Assembly: GCA_002381645.1 (NCBI GenBank)
Contig: DFXE01000010.1
Coordinates: forward strand, 589,193 to 653,192
Reading direction: 5' to 3'
From: Bacteroidales bacterium UBA4116
GTDB taxonomy: Bacteria; Bacteroidota; Bacteroidia; Bacteroidales; Tannerellaceae
Length of the DNA stretch: 64,000 nucleotides
Part shown: one piece after another, positions 16,052-25,537 of the stretch
How positions within the stretch are numbered: the first letter of the stretch is position 1
How the letters are laid out: each line of letters starts with the position of its first letter
Position numbers and translations under genes: made by a program
The notes under the pieces: model-generated
The model's database searches: none
What the model saw: the letters and a program-made list of their open reading frames with translations, nothing else
What the model was told of the DNA's origin: nothing

Positions 16052-18103
16052 ATGAAAGTATGCATTGCTGAAAAACCCAGTGTCGCACGTGAGATTGCGG
16101 AAATTCTCGGAGCTACAAAAAAAATGAACGGATATCTGGAAGGTAATGGTTACCAGGTCACCTGGACGTTCGGTCATTTGTGTACCTTAAAAGAACCGCA
16201 TGAATATGCTGTGGAATGGAAACGATGGAGTCTTTCCTCCCTTCCGATGATACCTCCCCGTTTTGGCATTAAGCTTATCGACAACCCCTCTTATGAGCAA
16301 CAATTCAGGATCATTGAAGGATTGATGCAAAACGCCGAAATGGTTATCAACTGCGGGGATGCCGGTCAGGAAGGCGAGTTGATCCAACGCTGGGTGATGC
16401 AGAAGGCAGGATGCAAATGCCCGGTTTACCGCCTGTGGATATCATCCCTTACTGAAGAATCGATACGGGAAGGATTCCAAAAATTAAAAGACGAAAAAGA
16501 ATTCACACCTTTATATGAAGCCGGGCTTTCGCGCGCGATTGGCGACTGGTTGCTGGGAATGAACGCGACGCGTTTATATACGTTACGGTACGGACAGAAC
16601 AAACAAGTTTTATCTATCGGGAGGGTACAAACCCCTACCCTCGCCCTCATCGTAAACCGGCAACTGGAAATCGATCATTTTAAACCCGAACCGTATTGGG
16701 AACTGAAAACGATTTACCGGAATACTACTTTTTCGGCAACGAAAGGTAAATTCACCAAAAAAGAAGAAGGAGAAGCTTTCCTTGAGATCGTGCAACAGGA
16801 AGATTTTACCGTTACTGATGTCTCCGAAAAAAAAGGAAAAGAATATGCACCAAGGCTTTTCGACTTAACTTCCCTACAGGTAGAATGCAATAAGAAATTC
16901 TCTTTCTCGGCAGATGACACATTGAAGCTGATCCAATCTTTATATGAAAAGAAAGTGACAACGTATCCCCGCGTAGATACTACTTTCCTAAGCGATGACC
17001 TTTACCCCAAGATACCGAATACGTTGAAAGGATTAACAAATTATGCGGAACTCACTGCGCCGTTGCTGAATGCTAAAATACCCAAAAGCAAACGGGTATT
17101 CGACAATGCGAAAGTAACCGACCACCACGCTATTATTCCTACGGGTGTACAGTCGGCAAGCCTTACTGAAAATGAACGGAAAGTATATGACTTGGTAGTA
17201 AAACGATTTATTGCCGTTTTCTATCCGGATTGCGAAATCTCCACGACAACCGTATTGGGGAAAGTAGGGAAAGTAGAGTTCAAAGTTACCGGAAAACAGA
17301 TAATCAAACCCGGGTGGCGTGTGGTATTCGGCGCCGAACAGAAAGATCCGGATACAGAAACGAAAGAAGACGAAGGCATATTACCTTCTTTTACCAAAGG
17401 AGAAAGCGGGCCACATCAGCCGGCATTGGGAGAAAAATGGACCCAACCCCCTAAGCCTTTTACGGAAGCCACTTTGCTACGGGCTATGGAAACCGCCGGT
17501 AAGTTGGTGGATAATGACGAGCTTCGCGATGCACTGAAGGAAAACGGTATTGGACGCCCGTCTACCCGTGCCGCTATTATCGAAACATTATTCAAACGCA
17601 ACTATATACGCAAAGAACGCAAAAACCTTTTACCGACACCTACGGGAACGGAACTCATCGGCACCATACACGAGGAACTGCTAAAAAGCGCGGAACTGAC
17701 AGGGTTATGGGAGAAGAAACTAAGGCAGATCGAACGCGGAACCTATGAAGCGCGCCATTTTCTGGAAGAACTGAAAACAATGGTCAACCAGATTGTCATT
17801 AACGTCCTATCCGATCAGACTACCCGTACCATTACCATTGAAGAGGCTGATAAAAAAACAAGTAAAGAAAGTAAGAAGCAGGGAAAAGAACCCAGGGCAC
17901 GTAAGCCACGGGAGAAAAAAAATGCTGTTCCTGTCAAACCGGTTTGTCCTGTTTGTAAAAAAGGAGATATTTTACGGGGAAAATCGGCTTATGGATGCTC
18001 GGAATACAAAAACGGTTGCAGTTTCCGCCTGGACTATTCGCAATACGGGGAAGGACTTTCGGATGAAGAACTGATAATCATCATTATGCAAACAGGGAAA
18101 TAA
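16052..18103 (+). CDS. topB: DNA topoisomerase III
   Basis: The protein has 683 residues, a type IA topoisomerase that cuts one DNA strand and decatenates DNA. The Toprim domain opens with KVCIAEKPSVAREIA at 2-16 and has the acidic motif DAGQEGEL at 103-110. The catalytic tyrosine is Y305 in TTYPRVDT. The core motif SIGRVQTPTLALIV lies at 188-201. After a Lys-rich linker (about 595-630) there is one C-terminal zinc-ribbon-like segment with CPVCKKGD and a paired GC-(N)x-GC, as in the TopB type found in Bacteroidetes. It stands alone with its own promoter box and terminator. Confidence 0.96.
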   Translation: MKVCIAEKPSVAREIAEILGATKKMNGYLEGNGYQVTWTFGHLCTLKEPHEYAVEWKRWSLSSLPMIPPRFGIKLIDNPSYEQQFRIIEGLMQNAEMVINCGDAGQEGELIQRWVMQKAGCKCPVYRLWISSLTEESIREGFQKLKDEKEFTPLYEAGLSRAIGDWLLGMNATRLYTLRYGQNKQVLSIGRVQTPTLALIVNRQLEIDHFKPEPYWELKTIYRNTTFSATKGKFTKKEEGEAFLEIVQQEDFTVTDVSEKKGKEYAPRLFDLTSLQVECNKKFSFSADDTLKLIQSLYEKKVTTYPRVDTTFLSDDLYPKIPNTLKGLTNYAELTAPLLNAKIPKSKRVFDNAKVTDHHAIIPTGVQSASLTENERKVYDLVVKRFIAVFYPDCEISTTTVLGKVGKVEFKVTGKQIIKPGWRVVFGAEQKDPDTETKEDEGILPSFTKGESGPHQPALGEKWTQPPKPFTEATLLRAMETAGKLVDNDELRDALKENGIGRPSTRAAIIETLFKRNYIRKERKNLLPTPTGTELIGTIHEELLKSAELTGLWEKKLRQIERGTYEARHFLEELKTMVNQIVINVLSDQTTRTITIEEADKKTSKESKKQGKEPRARKPREKKNAVPVKPVCPVCKKGDILRGKSAYGCSEYKNGCSFRLDYSQYGEGLSDEELIIIIMQTGK

Positions 18104-18118
18104 TAGGCTGATAATAAG

Positions 18119-18152
18119 AATTCCCAACTACATCCAAGATAAGTTGGGAATT
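18119..18152. terminator. Hairpin between convergent topB and GH125 genes
   Basis: AATTCCCAACT (18119-18129) pairs perfectly with AGTTGGGAATT (18142-18152). It lacks a long T-run but is placed to terminate topB and the convergent GH125 gene. Confidence 0.7.
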
Positions 18153-18176
18153 ATGCTGTTATTACTCAGTTAGCGA

Positions 18177-19628
18177 TCAACTGAAAAAATCTTTCAGTTT
18201 TCCTTCATCGATCAGTTTGATTATCAATTGCCCGAATAAGGTATTCGTCCATGCAAACCAGGAACGGGTAAACTTAGCAGGATCGTTTTTATGAAAGGAT
18301 TCATGCATAAAACCTGTACCACCATCCGTATCACGAAGCATCTTCAGGCAGAAGCGCATTTCCTCTTCGTCCTGTGAAGTCGTGGCGCGCATGATAATAC
18401 TCATCGGCCAGATATAGTCAAATCCGATATGAGGCCCGCCGATTCCTTCCCCTGCCGATCCTTTAAAGAAATAAGGATTCGACTCACTTAACACTAACCG
18501 GCGTGTATTCTGATAAATAGGGTCGTTCACATCCACACCGTCAAGGAAAGGTAAAGCCAGCAGGCTGGGTACGTTGGCATCGTCCATACAAACGTAATTA
18601 CCGAATCCATCCACTTCAAAAGCATATACTTTTCCAAAACCTTCGCGCTCTACGATGGCGTATTTTTTAATAGCGCTTTCCACCTCGTTTGCCAGTGCTT
18701 CGCAACGGTTGGCTAAATCCGTATTGTTTCTGATCTTACGGAGCATTTCGCCTGCCTGGCGAAGCGAAGTGACAGCGAAAAAGTTTGAGGGAATAAGAAA
18801 GTTAAACAAGGTAGCATCGTCTGACGGACGGAAAGTAGAGACGATTAAACCCACCGGGTTCACCGGGCTGCCGTAACCATCATTTAATAATGTGTCGCCC
18901 TGGCGGTCAGTAGTGCGCCTGAATGTGTACGGACCTAAATTATCCTTGCGCTGCTGTTCTTTGAATGTCCGTACTACAGCTTCCATCGCCGATACCCACC
19001 TATCGTCGAAAACAGATGTATCTCCCGTTTCCTTCCAGTAATGATAAGCCAGGCGAATGGGATAGCACAAGGAGTCGATCTCCCATTTGCGTTCATGCAG
19101 CTCAGGTTTCATTTCCGTATGGTCGCTTTCCCACTCACTGCCAAGGGGGCCGTCATTAAAGGCATTGGCATACGGGTCTATCAAGATACAATCCGTTTGA
19201 CGGTTAATCACTCCGGCCAGCATCGTTTGCAGGGCTTTTTCCTTTTTTGCCAGTACCACATACGGATAAACCTGTGCTGAGGAATCCCTCAACCACATGG
19301 CATGTATATCGCCGGTAATAATAAAAGAATCGGGGCGCCCGTTTTTAACCGAATGTTCACATGTTGTATCTAATGTATTGGGATAGCAATTTTCAAACAT
19401 CCAGGCCAGCTTCGGATCTTTGATCCGTTTTTTATAAGAGGCGATTGTCTCTTCCACTATCTTGGAAGTAAACTTCCTTTCGCTCAGTGGCGGGCGTTTA
19501 CTGGTAAATCCGTTTGCCGTAGAAAGAAGTGATGAATTGGCATTCACTGTTGAATATATATTTTCTCCAACCAAAAGACCTGCCAAAGAAAGAGTTCCCG
19601 TTTTCAGGAAATTACGTCTTGTTGTCAT
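18177..19628 (-). CDS. Glycoside hydrolase family 125 (exo-alpha-1,6-mannosidase)
   Basis: From the ATG at 19628 the protein has 483 residues. The start MTTRRNFLKTGTLSLAGLL is a twin-arginine signal. The body fits GH125, metal-independent exo-alpha-1,6-mannosidases with an (alpha/alpha)6 barrel: GDIHAMWLRDSSAQVYPY, GPLGSEWESDHTEMKPELHE, VDGFGNYVCMDDANVPSLLA, GIGGPHIGFDYIWPMSIIMR and GGTGFMHESFHKN. It should trim mannose from N-glycan or mannan fragments outside the cytoplasm. The longer frame starting at 19658 overlaps the promoter box at 19656-19663, so the internal Met is preferred. No other glycan genes sit next to it. Confidence 0.92.
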   Translation of the reverse strand: MTTRRNFLKTGTLSLAGLLVGENIYSTVNANSSLLSTANGFTSKRPPLSERKFTSKIVEETIASYKKRIKDPKLAWMFENCYPNTLDTTCEHSVKNGRPDSFIITGDIHAMWLRDSSAQVYPYVVLAKKEKALQTMLAGVINRQTDCILIDPYANAFNDGPLGSEWESDHTEMKPELHERKWEIDSLCYPIRLAYHYWKETGDTSVFDDRWVSAMEAVVRTFKEQQRKDNLGPYTFRRTTDRQGDTLLNDGYGSPVNPVGLIVSTFRPSDDATLFNFLIPSNFFAVTSLRQAGEMLRKIRNNTDLANRCEALANEVESAIKKYAIVEREGFGKVYAFEVDGFGNYVCMDDANVPSLLALPFLDGVDVNDPIYQNTRRLVLSESNPYFFKGSAGEGIGGPHIGFDYIWPMSIIMRATTSQDEEEMRFCLKMLRDTDGGTGFMHESFHKNDPAKFTRSWFAWTNTLFGQLIIKLIDEGKLKDFFS

Positions 19629-19655
19629 ATGAATATATGGTTTGATATTTTGCGA

Positions 19656-19663
19656 CAAACTTA
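19656..19663 (-). promoter_or_regulatory. -7 box (TAAGTTTG) for the GH125 gene
   Basis: The minus strand reads TAAGTTTG. The predicted start near 19649 supports translation from 19628. Confidence 0.5.
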
Positions 19664-19700
19664 GTAAAATCCTTTCACATTCTGGGACAATTAATAATAA

Positions 19701-19732
19701 AAAAGGCCCCTATCTTCCGATAGGAGCCTTTA
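19701..19732 (-). terminator. Intrinsic terminator of rpoD
   Basis: AAAGGC and CCTATC (19702-19714) pair with GATAGG and GCCTTT (19719-19731), with one C/A mismatch and a TTCC loop. On the minus strand a T-run follows (TTTTTTATT). It ends 20 bases after the rpoD stop. A second small palindrome, CCTCATATTATGAGG (19737-19751), lies between. Confidence 0.85.
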
Positions 19733-19751
19733 GTTACCTCATATTATGAGG

Positions 19752-20612
19752 TCAACCTAAATACGATTTGAGGAGCTTGCTACGTGTTCCTTGTCTTAAT
19801 CTTCTTATAGCTTTTTCCTTGATCTGGCGGACGCGCTCTCTTGTGAGGCCAAATTTGTCGCCAATCTCTTCTAATGTCATTTCCTGACAACCAATACCGA
19901 AAAACATTTTGATAATCTCACATTCTCTTTCGGTCAGTGTAGCAAGGGCTCTGTCAATTTCTTTTGCCAATGATTCGTTCATTAACGACCGGTCAGCGAT
20001 AGGAGCGTCATCGTTAACAAGCACATCCAACAGGTTGTTATCTTCACCTTCGATGAAAGGAGCATCTACGGAGATATGCCTTCCCGATACTTTCAGCGTA
20101 TCCGAAATCTTATCTACCGGAATATCCAATTCATCGGCCAACTCTTCGGGCGACGGTCTGCGTTCGTTTTCCTGTTCGAATTTAGAGAAGGCTTTGCTGA
20201 TTTTATTAAGCGAACCTACCTGATTCAGCGGAAGACGTACGATCCTTGACTGTTCAGCCAAAGCCTGAAGAATAGACTGGCGGATCCACCATACGGCATA
20301 AGAAATAAACTTGAAACCTCTGGTTTCATCAAACTTTTCCGCAGCCTTGATCAAACCCAGGTTACCTTCGTTGATCAAGTCTGGTAAACTTAATCCCTGG
20401 TTCTGATATTGCTTGGCAACGGAAACGACGAAACGCAGGTTGGCCCGTGTTAACTTTTCTAATGCTTTACGGTCACCTCTTTTGATTGCCTGTGCCAATT
20501 CGACTTCCTCTTCGACTGTAATAAGGTCTTCACGGCCAATTTCCTGAAGATATTTATCAAGCGAAGCACTTTCGCGATTGGTAATGGACTTTGTAATCTT
20601 TAATTGTCTCAT
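19752..20612 (-). CDS. rpoD: Primary RNA polymerase sigma factor (RpoD/SigA)
   Basis: The protein has 286 residues, the short form typical of Bacteroidetes: region 1.1 and the non-conserved insert are missing. Region 1.2 (LDKYLQEIGREDLITVEEEV) is followed by region 2 (LRFVVSVAKQYQNQGLSLPD, then DETRGFKFISYAVWWIRQ), which binds the -7 element, and by region 3. Region 4 has the helix-turn-helix TLEEIGDKFGLTRERVRQIK near 247-266. It directs housekeeping transcription from TAnnTTTG promoters, including its own. It is monocistronic with a promoter box at 20642-20649 and a terminator. Confidence 0.97.
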   Translation of the reverse strand: MRQLKITKSITNRESASLDKYLQEIGREDLITVEEEVELAQAIKRGDRKALEKLTRANLRFVVSVAKQYQNQGLSLPDLINEGNLGLIKAAEKFDETRGFKFISYAVWWIRQSILQALAEQSRIVRLPLNQVGSLNKISKAFSKFEQENERRPSPEELADELDIPVDKISDTLKVSGRHISVDAPFIEGEDNNLLDVLVNDDAPIADRSLMNESLAKEIDRALATLTERECEIIKMFFGIGCQEMTLEEIGDKFGLTRERVRQIKEKAIRRLRQGTRSKLLKSYLG

Positions 20613-20641
20613 CCGACGTTTTTAATTGAGAATATGGGGTG

Positions 20642-20649
20642 CAAAGATA
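20642..20649 (-). promoter_or_regulatory. -7 box (TATCTTTG) for rpoD
   Basis: The minus strand reads TATCTTTG, predicting a start near 20635 and a 22-base leader. Confidence 0.6.
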
Positions 20650-20741
20650 ACACTTTTTTTTGATATATTGGCTGCGTGCACCCCACACGCAGCCAATTAA
20701 AAACCTTTAACAATCTTAATGCCTGATAAGACACAATATTC

Positions 20742-22247
20742 TTATTCAGCAAGATCTATAGCATAGTAACGTGTACGCCCGTTAGGCGAAATACCTTTTA
20801 TAAACAATACCTTGTCTTCACCGTTACCCTTCAACACCCTGTCAACTATCTTCTCAAACTCTTCAACGGTGGATACACGCTGGTCGTTTACAATCATAAT
20901 TATATATCCTTTCTGGATTCCCACATCACGGAATTTACCGTTAGTGATTCCGGCAACTTCAATACCGTAACTGATACCCAGCTGTTGTTTCTGTTTGGGT
21001 GTCAGTTCCTTGAAAGCGGCTCCAAGCACTTCTGCCGTATCGCCTGCACCTTTCACAACTTCAGTTGTTCCCTGCATATTGCGAAGTTCAACAGTAAATG
21101 TTTTGGTCGAACCGTTTCTGTCAACGGTAACTTTTATTTTGTCACCCGGACGGTATCTGTTTACCTGTTCCTGAAGTGAACCTGTCGACCTTACCTTTAC
21201 ATCATTGATTGCCGTGATCACATCACCCACTTCAATACCTGCTTCTTTAGCAGAGCTACGGGTAGCAAATTCGGCAATATAGGCGCCTTCCAGAACTTTC
21301 ACTTTCTCTTTCTGATCATCCGGCAAATTCTTCAGATCTATTATAGATACACCTAAAACAGCCCGTTGAACCGTTCCGTATTCTTTCAGATCGCTCACCA
21401 CTTTACCGGCAATGCTGATAGGAACAGCAAATGAGTACCCCGCAAAGTTTCCGGTTTCAGATAAGATCATGGTATTGATCCCGATCAGTTCACCTTTGGT
21501 ATTAACCAACGCGCCACCGCTATTACCCGGGTTTACAGCCGCATCAGTTTGTATATAAGCTGAAATTTTATTTCTGTCGCCGGTACCTCCCATCACGCTC
21601 CGGCCTTTGGCACTAACGATACCTGCCGTAACGGTAGATGTAAGGTTGAATGGATTACCCACAGCCAACACCCATTCTCCTACTTTTATTTTGTCAGAGT
21701 CACCAAACGGAATAGTCGGGAAATCTTTTCCTTCTATCTTCAATAATGCGATATCCGTTGCCGGGTCCGTACCGATCAATTTTGCTTTAAACTGACGGCT
21801 GTCGTTCAATGTTACATCAATCTCGTCAGCACCGTCGATTACGTGGTTATTGGTAATCACATAACCGTCTGTCGAAATAATTACACCTGAACCGAATCCT
21901 ACTCTCGGACGCGGCTGGTTCTGATATCCCCTGTTTCCGAATCCGAAGAAATATTCGAACGGATCTATCGATTGTCTTCCCTGAGATTTACTTTGCGTAG
22001 TAGACTTTATATGAACAACAGCATGAACTGTGCTTTCTGCCGCAACGGTAAAATCTATGTTTTCCGCAGCAACAGCGTTATAGTTCGCCATACGTACCGG
22101 TTGTTTAAAGCCGTATTCGGAATCTACAGTATAAGAAGAGTCTTCGTGATTTTTGTTTATCAAATAAGTACTTGTTCCTATTGCCGCACCCGCACTTATA
22201 ACGGCCACCAGCGCAATTCCCAGTACATTTTTCCACACTTTCTGCAT
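20742..22247 (-). CDS. Do/DegP-family periplasmic serine protease
   Basis: The protein has 501 residues. An N-terminal hydrophobic segment (about 8-30) exports or anchors it in the periplasm. The trypsin-like domain has the triad H135 (ITNNHVIDGA), D165 (ATDIALLKIEG) and S243 (NPGNSGGAL). Two PDZ domains follow, one near 290-385 (VLGVSIIDLKN, EVGDVITAINDVKV) and one near 400-490 (GIQKGYIIMIVNDQRVSTVE). It degrades or refolds damaged envelope proteins. It is a single gene, and a TAACTTTG box at 22402-22409 is a possible distant promoter. Confidence 0.95.
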   Translation of the reverse strand: MQKVWKNVLGIALVAVISAGAAIGTSTYLINKNHEDSSYTVDSEYGFKQPVRMANYNAVAAENIDFTVAAESTVHAVVHIKSTTQSKSQGRQSIDPFEYFFGFGNRGYQNQPRPRVGFGSGVIISTDGYVITNNHVIDGADEIDVTLNDSRQFKAKLIGTDPATDIALLKIEGKDFPTIPFGDSDKIKVGEWVLAVGNPFNLTSTVTAGIVSAKGRSVMGGTGDRNKISAYIQTDAAVNPGNSGGALVNTKGELIGINTMILSETGNFAGYSFAVPISIAGKVVSDLKEYGTVQRAVLGVSIIDLKNLPDDQKEKVKVLEGAYIAEFATRSSAKEAGIEVGDVITAINDVKVRSTGSLQEQVNRYRPGDKIKVTVDRNGSTKTFTVELRNMQGTTEVVKGAGDTAEVLGAAFKELTPKQKQQLGISYGIEVAGITNGKFRDVGIQKGYIIMIVNDQRVSTVEEFEKIVDRVLKGNGEDKVLFIKGISPNGRTRYYAIDLAE

Positions 22248-22532
22248 AACTTCACTCTTTTAATTAAACACTTAAATTTAACAGTTTTCTGATGACAAAG
22301 AAAACTCAAAAAACGTGCTGTTATTCAATTTGGGCTACTTTTTTTATCACTTTTAACGACTACTTCCGACGGTTAACGGCACTTAACAGTACCATGCTAT
22401 ACAAAGTTAGATTTTAACATTTGAACTGTCAAATGGTCATGCTTGTATTTATATAACAGTAAGAACGTCCGAAATGTTATCAGTTTTTGTCAGTTTTATA
22501 AATCCTTTTCGCTCTTTTCCATGTTATATCCG

Positions 22533-22540
22533 TATATTTG
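22533..22540 (+). promoter_or_regulatory. -7 box (TATATTTG) for rnpB
   Basis: A TAnnTTTG match whose last base lies 7 bases before the 5' end of the RNase P RNA stem at 22547. Here the transcript start is known from RNA structure, so this spacing helps to calibrate the other boxes in the window. Confidence 0.7.
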
Positions 22541-22546
22541 TACCGA

Positions 22547-22903
22547 TGCAGCCTGCCGGTCTGCCGCTCAATCGCAGGTTGGGAGGAAAGTCCGGGCAAC
22601 ACAGAGCGCCATACTTCCTAACGGGAAGCTGTCTGCAAAGGTAGAGTAACGTAACAGAAAATAACCGTTCCGCCTGGCGGAATAAGGGTGAAAAGGTGAG
22701 GTAAGAGCTCACCGGGTATTATAGCAATATAGTATGCCGTACGTCTTATGGGTTGTAAGGTCATGTATACCGGCGTATGTAGGATGGCTCGTCCGATGCC
22801 GGGGGGTAGACCGCTAAAGCTTACCGGCGACGGTAAGACGAGATAAATGGCAGACGCTTTTACGTTTGTAAAAGTACAGAACCCGGCTTACAGGCAGGCT
22901 GCA
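22547..22903 (+). ncRNA. rnpB: RNase P RNA (bacterial type A)
   Basis: This is the RNA subunit of RNase P, which trims the 5' ends of tRNAs. The ends pair exactly: TGCAGCCTGCC (22547-22557) with GGCAGGCTGCA (22893-22903), forming helix P1. Conserved core segments follow in order: GAGGAAAGTCCGGGC near 22581, ACAGAAAATAACCG near 22653, GGTAAGAGCTCACCG near 22700, and CCGGGGGGTAGACC near 22799 with AGATAAATGGCAGA near 22841. A promoter box lies just upstream. The yihY gene begins 18 bases after its 3' end. Confidence 0.97.
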
Positions 22904-22921
22904 TTATTTTAATCATCAGCA

Positions 22922-24280
22922 ATGGGAAAAGGAAAAAAAAAACCAATCATTGAACGTATCCGTACTTTTATTACAAAGGCTATCCATTTTGTTACGTACG
23001 ACATCTGGCGGATTACAGGCAATGAGGTCAGTGGATTAAAAAAGCTGTTTATCGACGGAGTTAAATCGGTAATGCTTGCTATCCGCGTGTTCCAGAATGA
23101 AAACCTTCAGACCAAAGCTTCCGCCCTTACCTACAGCACGCTGCTCTCTATCGTCCCGTTACTGGCCGTATTATTAGGTATAGCACAGGGATTCGGATTC
23201 CAGGATATGGTACGCGAAGTAATGCTCGATTATTTTCCGGCCCAGCAAAATGAGATCGGGCGCGTATTCGGATTTGTAGAGAATTACCTGTCACAGGCCA
23301 AAGGCGGAGTCATCATCGGTATAGGATTGATCTTACTGTTTTATACGGTTATCAACCTGATCTCCAATATAGAAAAAACGTTTAACGACATCTGGCAAAT
23401 ACCCAAATCGCGTCCATGGAAACGGAAAATCGTGGACTATATGGCCCTTTTCCTTATACTTCCTATTTTAATGACGGCATCCGGCGGGGTTGCGATCTTC
23501 ATATCAACTATACAAAGTACCATTCTGAACGACTTTGTTTTTTTTACTCCCGTATTCGAAATTATACTGTCACTGGCTCCTTTCCTTATTACCACCATTG
23601 CTTTTACAGCTATTTATATACTGTTGCCCAATACAAAGGTACATTTTATGAGCGGGCTTATTCCCGGCTTTATCGCAGGTTTCGCCTTCCAGATCTTCCA
23701 GTTACTATACATAAGCGGTATGATATGGGTCAGCAAGTATAATGCCATTTACGGTAGTTTCGCCGCTTTGCCGTTATTGCTGTTGTGGTTGCAATTATCC
23801 TGGCTCATCTGCCTGTTCGGGGCCGGATTGTCGTATGCCATTCAGAATGTGAAAAAATTCAGTTTTGAACGCGATAGCCGCAATATCAGCCGAAGGTACA
23901 GGGATTTTCTGACATTATTGATCGCATCGTTGATTGTCAAACGGTTTGTAAGGGGAGAAAAGCCTTATACGGCGGACGAGCTATCCGATTCGTACCGCAT
24001 TCCGCTCCGCATAACCACCGAAATTCTTATATTGCTTGCAGAACTGAACATTATCATTGAAGTAAATTACGACGACAACGATCTGACAACCTATTACCAA
24101 CCGGCCATAGATATTAACCAGATAAGCGTAGGATATTTACTGTCTAAAATGGATGAACACGGATCGGAAAATTTCAAAGTAGATACGACCGAACTATTCA
24201 ACCACGAATGGAAAGCCATACTGAAAACCCGTCAGGATATGATTACCACCAATAACAAAATACTGATCAAAGATTTATGA
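22922..24280 (+). CDS. YihY/BrkB-family inner membrane protein
   Basis: The protein has 452 residues. After a basic N-terminus it has the family signature QTKASALTYSTLLSIVPLLAVL (residues about 63-84) and about six membrane segments up to residue 310, including YGSFAALPLLLLWLQLSWLI. A C-terminal cytoplasmic domain of about 130 residues looks like a winged helix (YTADELSDSYRIPLRITTEI). The family was once called RNase BN, but that assignment is not valid for YihY, and its function is unclear. It lies 18 bases after rnpB and may be transcribed with it. Its 3' end overlaps that of the convergent nitroreductase by 6 bases. Confidence 0.88.
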   Translation: MGKGKKKPIIERIRTFITKAIHFVTYDIWRITGNEVSGLKKLFIDGVKSVMLAIRVFQNENLQTKASALTYSTLLSIVPLLAVLLGIAQGFGFQDMVREVMLDYFPAQQNEIGRVFGFVENYLSQAKGGVIIGIGLILLFYTVINLISNIEKTFNDIWQIPKSRPWKRKIVDYMALFLILPILMTASGGVAIFISTIQSTILNDFVFFTPVFEIILSLAPFLITTIAFTAIYILLPNTKVHFMSGLIPGFIAGFAFQIFQLLYISGMIWVSKYNAIYGSFAALPLLLLWLQLSWLICLFGAGLSYAIQNVKKFSFERDSRNISRRYRDFLTLLIASLIVKRFVRGEKPYTADELSDSYRIPLRITTEILILLAELNIIIEVNYDDNDLTTYYQPAIDINQISVGYLLSKMDEHGSENFKVDTTELFNHEWKAILKTRQDMITTNNKILIKDL

Positions 24281-24826
24281 TCCGTACGTATTATAAGTGA
24301 TCACCTTTCCGCTTTCTTTGCGTTTTTTCGGCCGGTCGGGCTGGGTAGAATAACCGATGATAATATCCAGCAATACTCTTTTGGCAGAGGGAATGTGCAA
24401 AAGCTTACGTATTTTATCTTCGTCGAACCAGCCTAATATGCAACTTCCAAGCCCCTCGTCCTCAGCCGCGAGGCAGATATGCGATGCGGCGATACCGATA
24501 TCTACCAAAGCAAAACTTTTATCTTTCACCCAACCGCCAAATCCCGAGGTCAGGTTTACTTTTTCTTCCACAATGACAATATGTACCGGCGCCTGCTTGG
24601 TAAAATGATTCAATCCCAGCAATTTGGTAGACGTAGCATCGGCTACTTTATTTTTAAGTTCCGGTTCATCCACCACGATAAAATGCCAGGGTTGGGCATT
24701 ACATGCCGAAGGCGCCATACGCGCGGCCTCCAGTACCCGTTCGATCTTTTCCCTTTCTACAGGACGGTTAGCATCAAATGAACGGTCGCTCTGCCGTTGT
24801 AAAGCCAGGGATAAAAAGTTTTCCAT
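24275..24826 (-). CDS. Nitroreductase-family flavoprotein
   Basis: The protein has 183 residues from the ATG at 24826 (MENFLSLALQRQSDRSF). A frame opening at 24850 adds eight poor residues. Family motifs are the FMN-binding RQSDRSFDANRPV start, AARMAPSACNAQPWHFIVVD near 42-61, and ASHICLAAEDEGLGSCILGWFDE near 114-136. Members use NAD(P)H to reduce nitro groups, quinones or other acceptors through FMN. It follows ribE by 75 bases on the same strand. A flavin enzyme next to a flavin-synthesis gene may be a functional pairing. Confidence 0.9.
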   Translation of the reverse strand: MENFLSLALQRQSDRSFDANRPVEREKIERVLEAARMAPSACNAQPWHFIVVDEPELKNKVADATSTKLLGLNHFTKQAPVHIVIVEEKVNLTSGFGGWVKDKSFALVDIGIAASHICLAAEDEGLGSCILGWFDEDKIRKLLHIPSAKRVLLDIIIGYSTQPDRPKKRKESGKVITYNTYGS

Positions 24827-24852
24827 ATATATAAAGTCAGGATTCAACATGT

Positions 24853-24903
24853 AAAGTTCAAAGTATATGCGATCTCTACCCTGACCGCTAAACTTTGATC
24901 TTT
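24853..24903. repeat. Inverted repeat between ribE and the nitroreductase gene
   Basis: AAAGTTCAAAGT (24853-24864) and ACTTTGATCTTT (24892-24903) pair at 11 of 12 positions. The right arm overlaps the ribE stop. It resembles the CAAAG-type inverted repeats in the V-ATPase operon (10790-10873), and it could attenuate read-through into the nitroreductase gene. Confidence 0.5.
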
Positions 24904-25504
24904 AATTAAATTGCATCATTTTACTGATATACTTTCCTACAATATCAAACTCCAGGTTTACTACCGTCCCTTTTTCAATCTGCCCGAAATTCGTAAAATC
25001 GTGTGTATACGGGATAATAGCCACTTTAAAACTATTGTTTTGGGAACCGACCACCGTAAGGCTTACGCCGTTTACACAAACGGAACCTTTTTCAACGGTT
25101 ATATAACCTTGTTTAGCCATTTCCTTATCGAAATCATATTCGAATGTATAATACCAGCTTCCGTCGGCCTCCTTTACGTCGGTACATATTGCTGTCTGGT
25201 CTACATGTCCCTGTACGATATGACCATCCAGACGCCCGTTCATCATCATGCTACGTTCCAGGTTCACCCTATCCCCTACTTTCAGTAACCCGAGGTTAGA
25301 ACGTTCCAGCGTCTCCTTTATAGCAGTAACGGTATATGTACCGTTTTCAATATCAACTACGGTGAGGCATACCCCGTTATGCGATACGCTCTGGTCTATT
25401 TTCAGTTCATTCACAAACGAACATTTCATGGTAATATGAATATTCCCTTTATCCTGACGGATCGCAACCACCTGTGCCGCCTCTTCTACAATACCTGAAA
25501 ACAT
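24902..25504 (-). CDS. ribE: Riboflavin synthase, alpha subunit
   Basis: The protein has 200 residues and two similar lumazine-binding barrels. It starts with the signature MFSGIVEEAAQV, has SVSHNGVCLTVVDIENGTYTV in the first barrel, GHIVQGHVDQ near the start of the second, and GSVCVNGVSLTVV in the matching place there. It dismutates two 6,7-dimethyl-8-ribityllumazine molecules into riboflavin. The lumazine synthase gene ribH is in the same window at 62571-63065 but far away. A TACCTTTG box lies at 25538-25545. No FMN riboswitch is visible upstream. Confidence 0.96.
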   Translation of the reverse strand: MFSGIVEEAAQVVAIRQDKGNIHITMKCSFVNELKIDQSVSHNGVCLTVVDIENGTYTVTAIKETLERSNLGLLKVGDRVNLERSMMMNGRLDGHIVQGHVDQTAICTDVKEADGSWYYTFEYDFDKEMAKQGYITVEKGSVCVNGVSLTVVGSQNNSFKVAIIPYTHDFTNFGQIEKGTVVNLEFDIVGKYISKMMQFN

Positions 25505-25537
25505 AATTCTTTTCTTTAAACGTTATTAATCCGATGC

